In this document: positions 1 through 8,725 of the stretch, piece by piece
Layout of the letters: every line of letters begins with the position of its first letter
Numbering within the stretch: position 1 is the stretch's first letter
Source of the DNA: an uncultured Oscillospiraceae bacterium
Lineage (GTDB): Bacteria; Bacillota; Clostridia; Oscillospirales; Ruminococcaceae
NCBI GenBank assembly: GCA_900546885.1
Contig: UREN01000040.1
Span: forward strand, 1 to 20,239
Direction of reading: 5' to 3'
Length of the DNA stretch: 20,239 bases
Position numbers and translations under genes: made by a program
The notes under the pieces: model-generated
What the model saw: the letters and a program-made list of their open reading frames with translations, nothing else
Told to the model about the DNA's origin: nothing
The model's database searches: none

Positions 1-15
1 CCCCGCAGCGCGGGG
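1..15 (-). terminator. Probable terminator hairpin after the pyruvate:ferredoxin oxidoreductase gene
   Basis: CCCCGC-AGC-GCGGGG forms a perfect 6-bp GC stem with a 3-nt loop, 33 nt past the stop codon of the minus-strand oxidoreductase gene. Any T-tract would lie before base 1, outside the window, so terminator function is inferred from position and stem alone. Confidence 0.45.
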
Positions 16-48
16 GCCCTGAACAGGCACAAGGTTCTGTTTTTGGAA

Positions 49-3000
49 TCAGGTTTCGTCGGGGGCGTACAGCTTTGCCAGCCTGGTGAGGTAGGCATAG
101 CGATCTCTCGAGTTGGCCGCAGCCTGGTTGAACAGGGCTTCGGCGCGCTCGGGGAAGGCGCGCTGCAGGCGGCTGTAACGCGTCTCGCTCTCGATGAACT
201 CCTTGTAATCTGCCGTGGGGGCCTTGGAATCCAGCGTGAACGGGTTTTTGCCCTCGGCCTTCTTGCGCGGGTCGAAACGGAAGTTGTTCCAATAGCCGCA
301 TTCCACAGCGCGTTTCATCTCGGCCTGGCAGTTCGTCATGCCGCCCTTCACGCCGTGCATCTCGCAGGGCGCATAGCCAATGATGAGCGACGGGCCGTGA
401 TAGCTCTCGGCCTCGGCAATGGCCTTGATGGTCTGGTTCTGGTCGGCGCCCATGGCAATCTGCGCCACATAGACGTAGCCATAGCTCATGGCAATCTCTG
501 CCAGGCTCTTCTTGCCAATCGACTTGCCGGCGGCAGCAAACTGCGCCACCTGGCCAAGCTGGCTGGCCTTGGAGGCCTGGCCGCCGGTGTTGGAATACAC
601 CTCGGTGTCAAACACCATCACGTTCACATCTTCGCCGGAGGCCAGCACATGGTCCAGGCCGCCGAAGCCGATGTCATAGGCCCAGCCGTCGCCGCCGAAG
701 ATCCACACCGATTTCTTGGCCAGATACTGTTTCTGGCTGAGGATCTCTTCCGCCAGCGTGCAGGCCTCGCAGTTGCAATAGGCCTTGCCCGCGGCCTTCA
801 GGCTCTTCATATTCTCCAGCATGGACGCGGCCTGGTCGCCAAATTTCGCCTTACCTTCGGCGCTCTCCAGCATGGCAATGCCCTCGTCCACGGTCAGCAG
901 GCTCTCTTGCAGCGCAGCCACATACTTTTCAGCGGCCGGGCCGTTGGCCTTGCCGTCGTCCATGGTGTCCAGCCATTCCTGCGCGGCGGCCTTCAGTTCG
1001 GCGCGCGCATAGGGCACGGCAATCAGTTTGCGGGTTTTTTCCGCCAGGTTGTCGCGCAGCACCTTCTGGCCCAGATACATGCCAAAGCCGTGCTCTGCGT
1101 TGTCCTCAAACAGGCTGTTTGCCCAAGCCGGGCCGCGGCCGGACACGCGGTTGCGCGTATAGGGGGACGTTGCAGCCGGGCCGCCCCAGATAGACGAGCA
1201 GCCGGTGGCGTTGGAAATATACATGCGCTCGCCAAACAGCTGGGTGATAAGGCGGGCATAGCTGGTTTCCGCGCAGCCGGCGCACGAGCCGGAGAACTCA
1301 AGCAGCGGCTGGTTGAACTGGCTGCCCTTCACCGTGGTCTCGGCCATCATGCCGGGCTTCTTCGAAACATTGGCCACGCAGTAGTCGAACACGTCCTGCT
1401 GGGCAAGCTGCGTCTCCTGCGGCACCATCTTCAGCGCCTTGCCGGGGGCCGGGCACACGCCCACGCACACGCCACAGCCCATGCAGTCCAGCGGCGAGAC
1501 GGTCATGGCAAACTGATATTCCTCGCAGCCCTTGCCGTTCATCTTCTTGGCCTTCAGGGCCTCGGGCGCGGCGGCCACCTCCTCTGCGCTCAGCGCAAAC
1601 GGACGAATGGTGGCGTGCGGGCACACATAGGCGCACTGGTTGCACTGGATGCACTTGGTGACATCCCATTCCGGCACGGAAACGGCCACGCCGCGCTTCT
1701 CGTATGCAGAGGCGCCCTGCTCGAACTGGCCGTCCACATACTTTTCGAACGCAGAAACCGGCAGGCTGTCGCCGTCCATCTTGCCCACAGGGAACATCAC
1801 CTTCGTCACCATGTCCACGGTGGCGGGGTTGCCGGCCAGGTCGTGCACCACAGGCGCGTCCTGCGCATCCTTCCACGAGGCGGGCACTTCCACCTTGTGA
1901 TAGGCGTCAAAGCCGGCGTCAATGGCCTTCCAGTTCATTTCCACAATGGCCTGGCCCTTCTTCGCGAAGGATTTTTCGGCCGCGTCCTTCATATATTTCA
2001 GCGCATCCTCTTTGGGCAGCACACCGGCCAGCGCAAAGAAAGCAGACTGCAGGATGGTGTTGGTGCGCTTGCCAAGGCCGATTTCGATGGCTTTGTCGAT
2101 GGCGTTGATGGTGTAAAGCTGAATATCGTTCTTCGCAATATAGCGCTTGGCTTCGGCAGGCATGTGTTTATCCAGCTCTTCATCTGTCCACTGGCAGTTG
2201 ATGAGGAACACGCCGCCCGGCTTCACGTCGTTCACCATCTTGTAGCCCTTGATGACGTAAGAGGGGTTGTGGCAGGCCACAAAATCCGCCTTGTTAATGT
2301 AGTACGGAGCGCGGATGGGCTTGTCGCCAAAGCGCAGGTGGCTGATGGTGACGCCGCCGGTCTTCTTCGAATCGTACTGGAAGTACGCCTGAATATATTT
2401 GTCGGTGTGGTCGCCAATAATCTTGGTGCTGTTCTTGTTGGCACCCACCGTGCCGTCGCCGCCAAGGCCCCAGAACTTGCACTCTTTCGTGCCCTCTGCA
2501 GCCGTGTTGGGCGCGGGTTTCTCTTCCAGAGAGAGGTAGGTGACGTCGTCTGTGATGCCAATGGTGAAGCGGGGCTTCGGGGCATCCTTCGTCAGTTCTT
2601 CATACACGGCAAACACGCTGGCGGGCGGGGTGTCCTTCGAGCCCAGGCCATAGCGGCCGCCGATAATGGTGGCCTCGCGCCCTGCCTCGGCAAAGGCGCT
2701 CATCACGTCCAGGTGCAGCGGCTCGGCATAAGCGCCCGGCTCCTTCGTGCGGTCCAGCACGGCGATCTTCTTCGCGGTGGCGGGCACGGCGGCCAGCAGG
2801 TGCTTTGCAGAGAACGGGCGGTACAGGCGCACCTTCACAAGGCCCACCTTTTCGCCCTTGGCGGTGAGGTAATCAATCACTTCCTCGGCCACATCGCAGA
2901 TAGAGCCCATGGCAATGATGACACGATCTGCATCGGGGGCGCCATAATACTCGAACAGGCTGTAATGGGTGCCCAGCTTTTCGTTCACTTTGCCCATGTA

Positions 3001-3735
3001 TTTTTCCACCACAGCGGGCACGGCGTCATAGAACTTGTTGCAGGCCTCGCGGTGCTGGAAGAAGATGTCGCCGTTCTCGTGGCTGCCGCGCGTGGCGGGG
3101 TGCTCGGGGTTCAGCGCGTGGTCGCGGAACGCCTTCACGGCATCCATGTTGGTCATTTCCTTCAAATCGTCGTAGTCCCACACTTCAATCTTCTGAATCT
3201 CGTGCGAGGTGCGGAAACCGTCGAAGAAGTTCAGGAAGGGCACGCGGCTCTCGATGGCGGAAAGGTGCGCCACTGCGGCCAGGTCCATCACTTCCTGGGG
3301 GTTCGATTCCGCCAGCATGGCAAAGCCCGTCTGGCGGCAGGCATATACGTCGGAGTGGTCGCCGAAGATGTTCAGCGCATGGCTGGCCACCGTGCGGGCC
3401 GACACATGGAACACCGCAGGCAGCAGCTCACCCGCGATTTTATACATGTTCGGGATCATCAGAAGCAGGCCCTGCGAAGCGGTGAACGTGGTGGTGAGGG
3501 CGCCCGCAGCCAGGCTGCCGTGCACGGTGCCCGCCGCGCCCGCCTCGGACTGCATCTCCATGACCTTCACTTCGGTGCCGAAGATATTCTTCTGGTGCGC
3601 CGCGCTCCACTGGTCCACCATGTCGGCCATGGGGCTCGACGGGGTGATGGGGTAGATGCCGGCAACTTCCGTGAACGCATATGCCACATGCGCCGCGGCG
3701 GTGTTGCCGTCCATAGATTTCTTCAATCTTGGCAT
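49..3735 (-). CDS. nifJ: Pyruvate:ferredoxin (flavodoxin) oxidoreductase
   Basis: Single-chain enzyme that oxidatively decarboxylates pyruvate with CoA to acetyl-CoA and CO2, passing electrons to ferredoxin or flavodoxin; cytoplasmic and central to clostridial fermentation. The product is 1228 aa, usual for the family. The N-terminus has the pyruvate-binding domain (YPITPSSPMAD near residue 25). Two ferredoxin-type clusters follow: CIQCNQCAYVCP at 695-706 and CMGCGVCVGVCP at 751-762. Further cysteines (CAGC, then CNCEAC) match the third, proximal cluster. The thiamine diphosphate site is GDGWAYD from 1015, continuing to VYSNTGGQ. The start is the ATG at 3735 because GGAGGAA lies 5 nt upstream; the frame is open 57 codons further but without family sequence. 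A promoter at 3908-3936 drives it. The fold and the gene name are secure; alternative 2-oxoacid substrates are unlikely given the full-length match. Confidence 0.97.
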   Translation of the reverse strand: MPRLKKSMDGNTAAAHVAYAFTEVAGIYPITPSSPMADMVDQWSAAHQKNIFGTEVKVMEMQSEAGAAGTVHGSLAAGALTTTFTASQGLLLMIPNMYKIAGELLPAVFHVSARTVASHALNIFGDHSDVYACRQTGFAMLAESNPQEVMDLAAVAHLSAIESRVPFLNFFDGFRTSHEIQKIEVWDYDDLKEMTNMDAVKAFRDHALNPEHPATRGSHENGDIFFQHREACNKFYDAVPAVVEKYMGKVNEKLGTHYSLFEYYGAPDADRVIIAMGSICDVAEEVIDYLTAKGEKVGLVKVRLYRPFSAKHLLAAVPATAKKIAVLDRTKEPGAYAEPLHLDVMSAFAEAGREATIIGGRYGLGSKDTPPASVFAVYEELTKDAPKPRFTIGITDDVTYLSLEEKPAPNTAAEGTKECKFWGLGGDGTVGANKNSTKIIGDHTDKYIQAYFQYDSKKTGGVTISHLRFGDKPIRAPYYINKADFVACHNPSYVIKGYKMVNDVKPGGVFLINCQWTDEELDKHMPAEAKRYIAKNDIQLYTINAIDKAIEIGLGKRTNTILQSAFFALAGVLPKEDALKYMKDAAEKSFAKKGQAIVEMNWKAIDAGFDAYHKVEVPASWKDAQDAPVVHDLAGNPATVDMVTKVMFPVGKMDGDSLPVSAFEKYVDGQFEQGASAYEKRGVAVSVPEWDVTKCIQCNQCAYVCPHATIRPFALSAEEVAAAPEALKAKKMNGKGCEEYQFAMTVSPLDCMGCGVCVGVCPAPGKALKMVPQETQLAQQDVFDYCVANVSKKPGMMAETTVKGSQFNQPLLEFSGSCAGCAETSYARLITQLFGERMYISNATGCSSIWGGPAATSPYTRNRVSGRGPAWANSLFEDNAEHGFGMYLGQKVLRDNLAEKTRKLIAVPYARAELKAAAQEWLDTMDDGKANGPAAEKYVAALQESLLTVDEGIAMLESAEGKAKFGDQAASMLENMKSLKAAGKAYCNCEACTLAEEILSQKQYLAKKSVWIFGGDGWAYDIGFGGLDHVLASGEDVNVMVFDTEVYSNTGGQASKASQLGQVAQFAAAGKSIGKKSLAEIAMSYGYVYVAQIAMGADQNQTIKAIAEAESYHGPSLIIGYAPCEMHGVKGGMTNCQAEMKRAVECGYWNNFRFDPRKKAEGKNPFTLDSKAPTADYKEFIESETRYSRLQRAFPERAEALFNQAAANSRDRYAYLTRLAKLYAPDET

Positions 3736-3907
3736 TTTTCTTCCTCCGGTTCTTTTCTGAATTGAGCAGAAACAGGCGTTGGCCCCCGCGCGGAAGGCCC
3801 CCCGCCCTGCAGCTTTTCCGCCTTCGTTTTGCGGCCTCGAGCACCGCAAACCACCCGGCGAGCTCTTGCAGGAAACGGGGCTGCGTCTCTGCATCGCGCT
3901 CGTCATA

Positions 3908-3936
3908 ATTATAACAAAACAAGGTGTAAAAGTAAA
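3908..3936 (-). promoter_or_regulatory. Promoter of nifJ
   Basis: On the minus strand TTTACT (3936-3931) is separated by exactly 17 bp from TATAAT (3913-3908), which is preceded by TGT, an extended -10. Predicted transcription starts near 3901, leaving a leader of about 165 nt before the ATG at 3735. I see no recognisable riboswitch in that leader. Confidence 0.75.
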
Positions 3937-4021
3937 CAGATAGCGCGCCCTTTTCTTGCACGCAAAGCCCGTTTATGCATGAATATACAGCCTTTTCTCA
4001 GCCATGCCCCGGCGGGCGCGA

Positions 4022-4050
4022 TTGACAGGGCCTTTAAAATACATTATATT
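4022..4050 (+). promoter_or_regulatory. Promoter of the CBS/CorC-type gene
   Basis: A perfect TTGACA (4022-4027), a 17-bp spacer and TATATT (4045-4050) give a strong vegetative-type promoter, with transcription expected near 4057. It lies about 80 bp from the divergent nifJ promoter. Together with the two leaders these promoters account for the 394-nt gap between the coding regions. Confidence 0.75.
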
Positions 4051-4061
4051 TAGAAAAATGG

Positions 4062-4082
4062 GCGCCGCCTGGTGTGCGGCGC
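4062..4082 (+). other. Perfect GC hairpin at the 5' end of the leader
   Basis: GCGCCGC, loop CTGGTGT, GCGGCGC: a 7-bp perfect stem that begins about 5 nt after the predicted transcription start and ends 47 nt before the start codon. There is no T-tract on the plus strand, so it looks like a 5' mRNA-stabilising stem rather than a terminator. On the minus strand it is followed by CCCATTTTTC, so weak termination in that direction cannot be excluded. Confidence 0.5.
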
Positions 4083-4129
4083 AAATCTGCGCGGCTGGGC
4101 CGCGGCATGAAAAGGGGTTTTGATATTCC

Positions 4130-5335
4130 ATGGACCCGGATGGTCTTACCTTGCTGGCATCGGTTGTGCTGGGGGCAGCTGCTTGTGCGCTGTGCTGGCG
4201 CGCGGGCGCGCTGTGTGCCCATGGGGAAGAAAGGGCGGCAGGTGCGCGGCTGGGCTTTTCAGACAAAAGCATCGGCGTGTTTGTGCTGGCGGGCCTGTGC
4301 GTGTCAGGCGCGGCCGTGGCCGCCTTTTTCTGGTGTGCGCAGGTGCTGCGCGTGTGGTGGGGCCTTGTGGGCCTTGCCCTGCTGGCCGTGCTGGGCGTGC
4401 TGTTCTTTTCGCTGGGCGCCGCGCGCGGCAAAGAGGGCGGCCGCAGCGGCCTTGCCAGCCTTGCCGGCGCCGCGTTTGGCGCGCCGGCCAAGCTGGTGTT
4501 CCGGCTGTGCGGCATTCAGCCCGGCGCGCCCGTAACGCAGGAAGACCTTCTGAACATGGTGGACGAAAGCGAAGAGCACGATGTGATTGACGAAGGCCAG
4601 AAAGAGATGATCAACAACATTTTCGAGCTGGCTGACGTGACGGCGGGCGACATTATGACACATCGCACCGAGCTGGTGGCTGTGCCGGACACCGCAACCG
4701 CGCACGATGTGGTGGAGCTTTCGCTGGCAGAGGGCGTTTCCCGCATTCCCGTCTATCGAAAGACGCTGGACGATATTGAAGGCATTGTGTATGTGAAAGA
4801 CCTGTTTACGCTTTGGAACAAGCCCGGCGAGGGCACCCGCCCCGCCCGCGAGTTTGTGCGCAGCGCCATGTTTGTGCCGGAAAGCTGCCGCGCGCACGAG
4901 CTTTTGATTGAGCTGCGGGCAAAGCACGCCCAAATTGCCGTGGTGGTGGATGAATACGGCGGCACCAGCGGCGTGGTTACCATGGAGGATGTGCTGGAAG
5001 AGATTGTGGGCAACATCCAGGACGAGTTTGACAATGAAGAGGAAGAACTGCTGCGCACGGAAGACGGCCTTGTGGCCGCCGGCAGCGCCGATATTGACGA
5101 TGTGTTTGATGCGCTGGGCCTTGCCCTTCCGCCGGAAAGCGAAGATGACGAGCGCGATTTTGACACCGTGGGCGGCCTTGTGACAGACAGGCTTGGGCGC
5201 ATCCCTGCGCCGGGCGAGGCGGTGCGCGTGGAATGGGGCGGCGCCGCCTTCACCGTGCTGGAGGCCGGCGAGCGCCGCGTAAACAAGGTTCTGTGCCAGA
5301 CGTTGGCCGGGCCCGGGCCGGAAAAGGAGAATTGA
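4130..5335 (+). CDS. CBS-pair / CorC-HlyC-type membrane protein with a short, divergent membrane part
   Basis: A 401-aa membrane protein of the HlyC/CorC group, often linked to metal-ion transport though rarely assigned biochemically. The N-terminus carries about three hydrophobic segments (roughly 5-23, 47-70, 74-95). A CBS pair covers about 175-300, with MTHRTEL at 176-182 and the hallmark DEYGGTSGVVTMEDVLEEI at 274-292. A CorC_HlyC C-terminal domain covers about 310-392. Most relatives carry a DUF21/CNNM domain of about 180-200 residues; here only some 130 residues precede the acidic linker, and I do not recognise DUF21 motifs. The ATG at 4130 has GAAAAGGGG about 12 nt upstream, a rather long spacing. 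The downstream Nudix gene starts 3 nt after the stop, so the two are surely cotranscribed. CBS and CorC assignment is firm; transported ion is unknown. Confidence 0.88.
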   Translation: MDPDGLTLLASVVLGAAACALCWRAGALCAHGEERAAGARLGFSDKSIGVFVLAGLCVSGAAVAAFFWCAQVLRVWWGLVGLALLAVLGVLFFSLGAARGKEGGRSGLASLAGAAFGAPAKLVFRLCGIQPGAPVTQEDLLNMVDESEEHDVIDEGQKEMINNIFELADVTAGDIMTHRTELVAVPDTATAHDVVELSLAEGVSRIPVYRKTLDDIEGIVYVKDLFTLWNKPGEGTRPAREFVRSAMFVPESCRAHELLIELRAKHAQIAVVVDEYGGTSGVVTMEDVLEEIVGNIQDEFDNEEEELLRTEDGLVAAGSADIDDVFDALGLALPPESEDDERDFDTVGGLVTDRLGRIPAPGEAVRVEWGGAAFTVLEAGERRVNKVLCQTLAGPGPEKEN

Positions 5336-5338
5336 GCC

Positions 5339-5884
5339 ATGCCGCATTTTGAACAGACGCTTTCGAGCGAGACGTTGTTTGAGGGGCGCGTCATTCGCGT
5401 GACGCTGGACAAAGTGCGCCTGGAAAACGGGCGCACCTCTACGCGCGAAGTGGTGCATCACCACGGCGGCGCCGGCATTGCAGCGCTGGACGAAAACGGC
5501 AATATCTATCTGGTTCGCCAATACCGCTATGCGCCAGATCAGGAGCTGATTGAGATTCCGGCCGGGAAGCTGGAGCCGGGCGAAGACCCCCTGGAGGCCG
5601 CCCGGCGCGAGCTGGGCGAAGAGGCCGGGCTTTGCGCGGCACAGTGGCACAGCCTTGGGTCTATCATTCCCACCTGCGGCTACTGCAGCGAGGTTATTTA
5701 CCTTTATGCCGCCACCGGGCTATCCTCTGTGGGCCAGCATCTGGATGAAGACGAATTTCTCAGCCTGTTCACCCTGCCGTTGGAAACAGCGCGCAGCATG
5801 GTGCTTTCGGGCGAAATTACAGACGGAAAAACCGTGGCCGCCGTGCTGAAGGTATGCGCCCTGCGCGAGGCGGGCAAACTGTAA
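5339..5884 (+). CDS. Nudix hydrolase, ADP-ribose pyrophosphatase type
   Basis: A 181-aa enzyme of the NudF/ADP-ribose diphosphatase kind, which hydrolyses nucleoside diphosphate sugars such as ADP-ribose to AMP and a sugar phosphate. The Nudix box GX5EX7REUXEEXGU is complete: G76, E82, R90-E91, E94-E95 and G97-L98. The upstream sequence IYLVRQYRYAPDQELIEIPA is typical of ADP-ribose and related sugar-nucleotide pyrophosphatases rather than MutT. The ATG at 5339 is preceded by AAAAGGAGA 8 nt upstream, lying inside the end of the CBS/CorC gene, so translation is probably coupled. Substrate is inferred from family resemblance. Confidence 0.93.
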   Translation: MPHFEQTLSSETLFEGRVIRVTLDKVRLENGRTSTREVVHHHGGAGIAALDENGNIYLVRQYRYAPDQELIEIPAGKLEPGEDPLEAARRELGEEAGLCAAQWHSLGSIIPTCGYCSEVIYLYAATGLSSVGQHLDEDEFLSLFTLPLETARSMVLSGEITDGKTVAAVLKVCALREAGKL

Positions 5885-5910
5885 ACGGCCCGCTGCGCAC
5901 CCGGAAAATG

Positions 5911-5941
5911 TTTTTCCTCTGGGTATATTCTGCAGGAAAAA
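5911..5941. repeat. AT-rich inverted repeat in the 202-nt gap after the Nudix gene
   Basis: TTTTTCCT and AGGAAAAA form an 8-bp perfect inverted repeat around a 15-nt loop that contains TATATT. It could be a weak terminator for the Nudix operon or an operator for the next operon; nothing else in 5885-6086 is recognisable apart from the ribosome binding site at its end. Confidence 0.3.
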
Positions 5942-6086
5942 TACATTTTGCGGCATTTTCTGCCCCTTCGATCCGGGCAGGGGTGCCGGGCCCGGCCCTC
6001 TGGTACGCTGGCTTTCAGGCGCCGGCGCCAGCCGGGCCTTTGCTGTTTTGCACGGGGCTATGCCGTTTGAACAAGGAGGGCGCCAC

Positions 6087-6500
6087 ATGACATTCCATGC
6101 AACACGGCGCGGCGCGGCCATTGTGGGCCTCTGGCTGGTGCTGGCGGGCGCGCTGGCTGTTTTTCTGTTCAGCCCGGGGGGCTGGGTGTCCGCCCTTTTG
6201 CTGGCCGCATGGGCGGCCGCCGTGTACGGCGGCTTTGTGCCGCGCCTGGCGTCTGCCAAACTGTATGTGGGCAGGCACCATGTTTCAGCGCGCTGGGGCA
6301 TGCTTTTTCCCTCTGTGCGCCGGTTCCCACGCCGCTTTGTCACAGGCTGCCACATTCTGGAGACGCCGCTTTGCCGCCTTACGGGCGTGTGCGTGCTGAT
6401 GTTCTCAAGCTCTGGCGCCTTCCTGATTCTTCCCGGCTTTGAAAGCAAGGACGCCCAGCACGTTGCCCGGCTGCTGGCATTGGGGGAGGGCCAGCCATGA
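6087..6500 (+). CDS. Small membrane PH-domain protein (bPH2/DUF304, YdbS-like)
   Basis: A 137-aa membrane protein. Two hydrophobic segments (about 10-28 and 32-50) are followed by one small domain of the bacterial Pleckstrin-homology (bPH2, DUF304) type; the stretch ETPLCRLTGVCVLMF followed by a phenylalanine-rich strand is typical. The start at 6087 is supported by AAGGAGGG 6 nt upstream; the frame is open from 6048 but without a site there. Its TGA overlaps the ATG of the next, larger PH-domain gene by 4 nt (ATGA). The arrangement of one short and one long PH-domain gene mirrors ydbS-ydbT of Bacillus, where the pair functions together at the membrane. Molecular role is not established by sequence. 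Confidence 0.75.
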   Translation: MTFHATRRGAAIVGLWLVLAGALAVFLFSPGGWVSALLLAAWAAAVYGGFVPRLASAKLYVGRHHVSARWGMLFPSVRRFPRRFVTGCHILETPLCRLTGVCVLMFSSSGAFLILPGFESKDAQHVARLLALGEGQP

Positions 6501-7876
6501 TGACGCCGAAACGCCCGCATCTGCTGGATTCTTTGCGCTTTTTCCGCTATGGCTTTCTGTTGTGCCTGGTGCCGATGGTGCAGGCCCTGTTCCGGTTCGA
6601 CATGGAGGGGTTGCTGATTGCCCTGTGGCAGGACGCCGCCATTCTGGCGGTGTGCCTGGCACTCTCGCTGGCGCTGTGGGCAGCCGCACGCATTTCGGTG
6701 ACGCCGCAGGCCGTTGTGTTCCGTCAGGGCATTGGGTTCCACTTGAGGCAAACCTTTGCGCGGGCCAGCATTGCCGTGGTGGAAATTGAGCGCCCCCTGT
6801 ACTGCCGCTTTGTGGGCGCGGCGCGCGTGCGGCTGTATTTCAAAAACTATGCGGCGCCGCACCGGCTTACTGTATACCTTACCAAGCGGGACGCCGCCTT
6901 TCTAAGCGAAACCCTGATGCCGGTCAAACAGCACTCTGGTGTGTTTACGCCTGCCGGGTTCGAGCGGCTTGCGCTGGTGATGCTGTCTGCCAATGCCGTC
7001 ACAACGTCCATTTTCCTTTGGATGGGCGTGCAGAGGCTGAACGATTATTTGGAACAGGATCTGGAACAGATTGCACTGGAGCATTTTACCAGGCTGGAAG
7101 TGTTCATCGAGCGCCTGTTGCCCGCAGGCAGCGCCTTTCTGGTGGCTTTGGCGTTCTGCCTTGCCAGCCTGACGTTCTGCTATTCGTTTTTCCACACATT
7201 CGGGTTTTCGTGCGGGCGCTCGGGCGGGGTAATCATCAGCCGCGGCGGCTTTTTCACCAAAATCGAGCGGCGTGTGCTTGCCTCCAGCGTCACGGCCTGC
7301 CGGGTGCGCGTCACCCCTGCCGCCCGCCTGCTGCACCGCAGGCCTGTTTACCTGACGGCCGGGTGGTTCGGCGGCGGCGATGTGCCGCTGATGGTGTATA
7401 AGGCCGGGCAGGAGCACATTGTGCAGGCCCTTTTGCCAGATTTTATGCCCCCCGCCCGCCCGCTGGGCGACACACAGGGAAAAAGTGTGAATCAATATCT
7501 GTGGCAGCCGGCAACAGCCCTGGCCCTGAGCCTGGGGCTGTGCGGAGTTGCCATGAATGTGCTGCCCGGCCTGTTGGGCCTGCTGGGCGTTTTGGTGGCC
7601 CTGAGCGCCGGCTGCCTGCTGGTATCGCTGGAGGGGTTTGGGGAAGAGGGCATTGCCGATAACCCCAACCGCACGCTGGGCCTTGTTTACACCCGTTTTT
7701 TCACAAGGTATGAAGTGTGCATTTTTACGCCAGACCGCAGTTTTGCTGTGCGGCAAAACCCGTTTTCTGTCAATGCCGGGCGCAGCAATGTGTTTGTGCG
7801 GCTGCCCGCACACCATACCTTCCGTGTGCGCGGCGTGCGCAAGGCCCGGGCCGACGCACTTGGCTGGCCGCAGTAG
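6497..7876 (+). CDS. Large membrane PH-domain protein (bPH2/DUF304 repeats, YdbT-like)
   Basis: A 459-aa membrane protein, close in length to YdbT of Bacillus (about 490 aa). Hydrophobic segments occur near 17-65, 165-185, 213-235 and 338-375, interleaved with three soluble stretches that each resemble a bPH2 domain (about 66-145, 240-320 and 385-455). Each has the pattern of a start like ISVTPQAVVFRQGIGF or SGGVIISRGGFFTKIERR followed by basic strands. GGGGGAGGG lies 6 nt before the ATG at 6497; a second ATG follows immediately. The 4-nt overlap with the 137-aa PH-domain gene implies coupled translation and probably a complex. The phosphatase gene follows 26 nt downstream. In Bacillus the homologous pair has been linked to resistance against a bacteriocin, but the role here is inference. 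Confidence 0.75.
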   Translation: MMTPKRPHLLDSLRFFRYGFLLCLVPMVQALFRFDMEGLLIALWQDAAILAVCLALSLALWAAARISVTPQAVVFRQGIGFHLRQTFARASIAVVEIERPLYCRFVGAARVRLYFKNYAAPHRLTVYLTKRDAAFLSETLMPVKQHSGVFTPAGFERLALVMLSANAVTTSIFLWMGVQRLNDYLEQDLEQIALEHFTRLEVFIERLLPAGSAFLVALAFCLASLTFCYSFFHTFGFSCGRSGGVIISRGGFFTKIERRVLASSVTACRVRVTPAARLLHRRPVYLTAGWFGGGDVPLMVYKAGQEHIVQALLPDFMPPARPLGDTQGKSVNQYLWQPATALALSLGLCGVAMNVLPGLLGLLGVLVALSAGCLLVSLEGFGEEGIADNPNRTLGLVYTRFFTRYEVCIFTPDRSFAVRQNPFSVNAGRSNVFVRLPAHHTFRVRGVRKARADALGWPQ

Positions 7877-7902
7877 TTTTGAGCAAAAAGGAGTTTTCTT
7901 TG

Positions 7903-8592
7903 ATGTATTCCGCTGTGATATTCGATTTGGACGGCACACTGCTGAACACCCTGGCAGACCTTGCGAACGCCGGAAACCACACGCTGGAAGTGCTGGGTTT
8001 TCCCACGCACCCGGTAGACGCCTACCGCTATCTGGTGGGCAACGGCATTCCCAAACTTATTGAGCGCATGCTGCCGGAAAAGAACCGCGGCCCCGCCACG
8101 CAGCAAACGGCGCTGTCTATTTTTCTGCGCTATTATGAGGCCCACAAACAGGACACCACCGCCCCCTACCCCGGCATTCTGCCCATGCTGCAGGCGCTGA
8201 AGGGCGCCGGGCTGCGGCTTGGTGTGGTGTCCAATAAGGAAAACTCTCTTTCGCAGGAGGTGGCGGCCCACTATTTTCCCGGCCTGTTCGACGCAGTGGC
8301 CGGCCATGTGCTGGGCACCCCCACAAAGCCGGACCCTGCACTGCTGAACAGCCTGATGGCTCAGTTCGGCGTGCAGGCCGGGCAGGTGCTGTATGTGGGC
8401 GACAGCAATGTGGATATTCAAACAGCGCAAAACGCTCATGTGGAAAGCTGCGGCGTGCTGTGGGGCTTCCGTACAGAGGAAGAGCTTCGGGCAGAAGGCG
8501 CCAGCTATCTGGTACATACCCCGCGGCAGCTTGCGGACCTTGCGCTGGGGCAAGCTGAACCGCCCCGGCCCTTTGATGCGCAGGCGGAATAA
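7903..8592 (+). CDS. HAD-family phosphatase, phosphoglycolate phosphatase-like
   Basis: A 229-aa haloacid dehalogenase-superfamily hydrolase of the Gph/PGMB subgroup. All four motifs are present: I, FDLDGTLLNT with nucleophile D8 and acid D10; II, VVSN with S110; III, TKPDP with K142; IV, GDSNVD with D167 and D171. The cap domain occupies about 15-90, the usual place for subclass C1. Likely substrate is 2-phosphoglycolate, a by-product of DNA repair and oxygen damage, but pyrophosphatase or beta-phosphoglucomutase-like activity cannot be excluded. The ATG at 7903 follows AAAAAGGAG by about 9 nt; the frame is open upstream but overlaps the PH-domain gene. It lies 26 nt after that gene and is probably cotranscribed. 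Confidence 0.9.
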   Translation: MYSAVIFDLDGTLLNTLADLANAGNHTLEVLGFPTHPVDAYRYLVGNGIPKLIERMLPEKNRGPATQQTALSIFLRYYEAHKQDTTAPYPGILPMLQALKGAGLRLGVVSNKENSLSQEVAAHYFPGLFDAVAGHVLGTPTKPDPALLNSLMAQFGVQAGQVLYVGDSNVDIQTAQNAHVESCGVLWGFRTEEELRAEGASYLVHTPRQLADLALGQAEPPRPFDAQAE

Positions 8593-8725
8593 CGTGCCGC
8601 GCGCCTTCTTCTGCCAAAGCTGCAACAAGGTAGCCGGCATTTTCAATGTGACGAACCATTTGGATGACACCGGGGCCCTTCCGGCCTAAAGGGCGGGCGC
8701 TTGGCTTTGAAAAGGAGGGCACAAA

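Noticed and set aside
43..3765. A 1240-codon open frame on the plus strand opposite nifJ
   Set aside because: It mirrors the nifJ gene in a phase where the strong codon bias of a GC-rich gene avoids stops; the product is His/Ala/Gly/Leu/Val-rich with no domain, while the opposite strand encodes a full canonical enzyme.
4304..5650. A 448-codon minus-strand frame opposite the CBS/CorC and Nudix genes
   Set aside because: Shadow frame spanning two well-supported genes; His/Ala/Gln-rich with no motif.
8577..8689. A 37-codon frame overlapping the end of the HAD phosphatase with a CQSC motif
   Set aside because: No ribosome binding site, overlaps a solid gene, and contains only two cysteines; not enough to call a zinc peptide.
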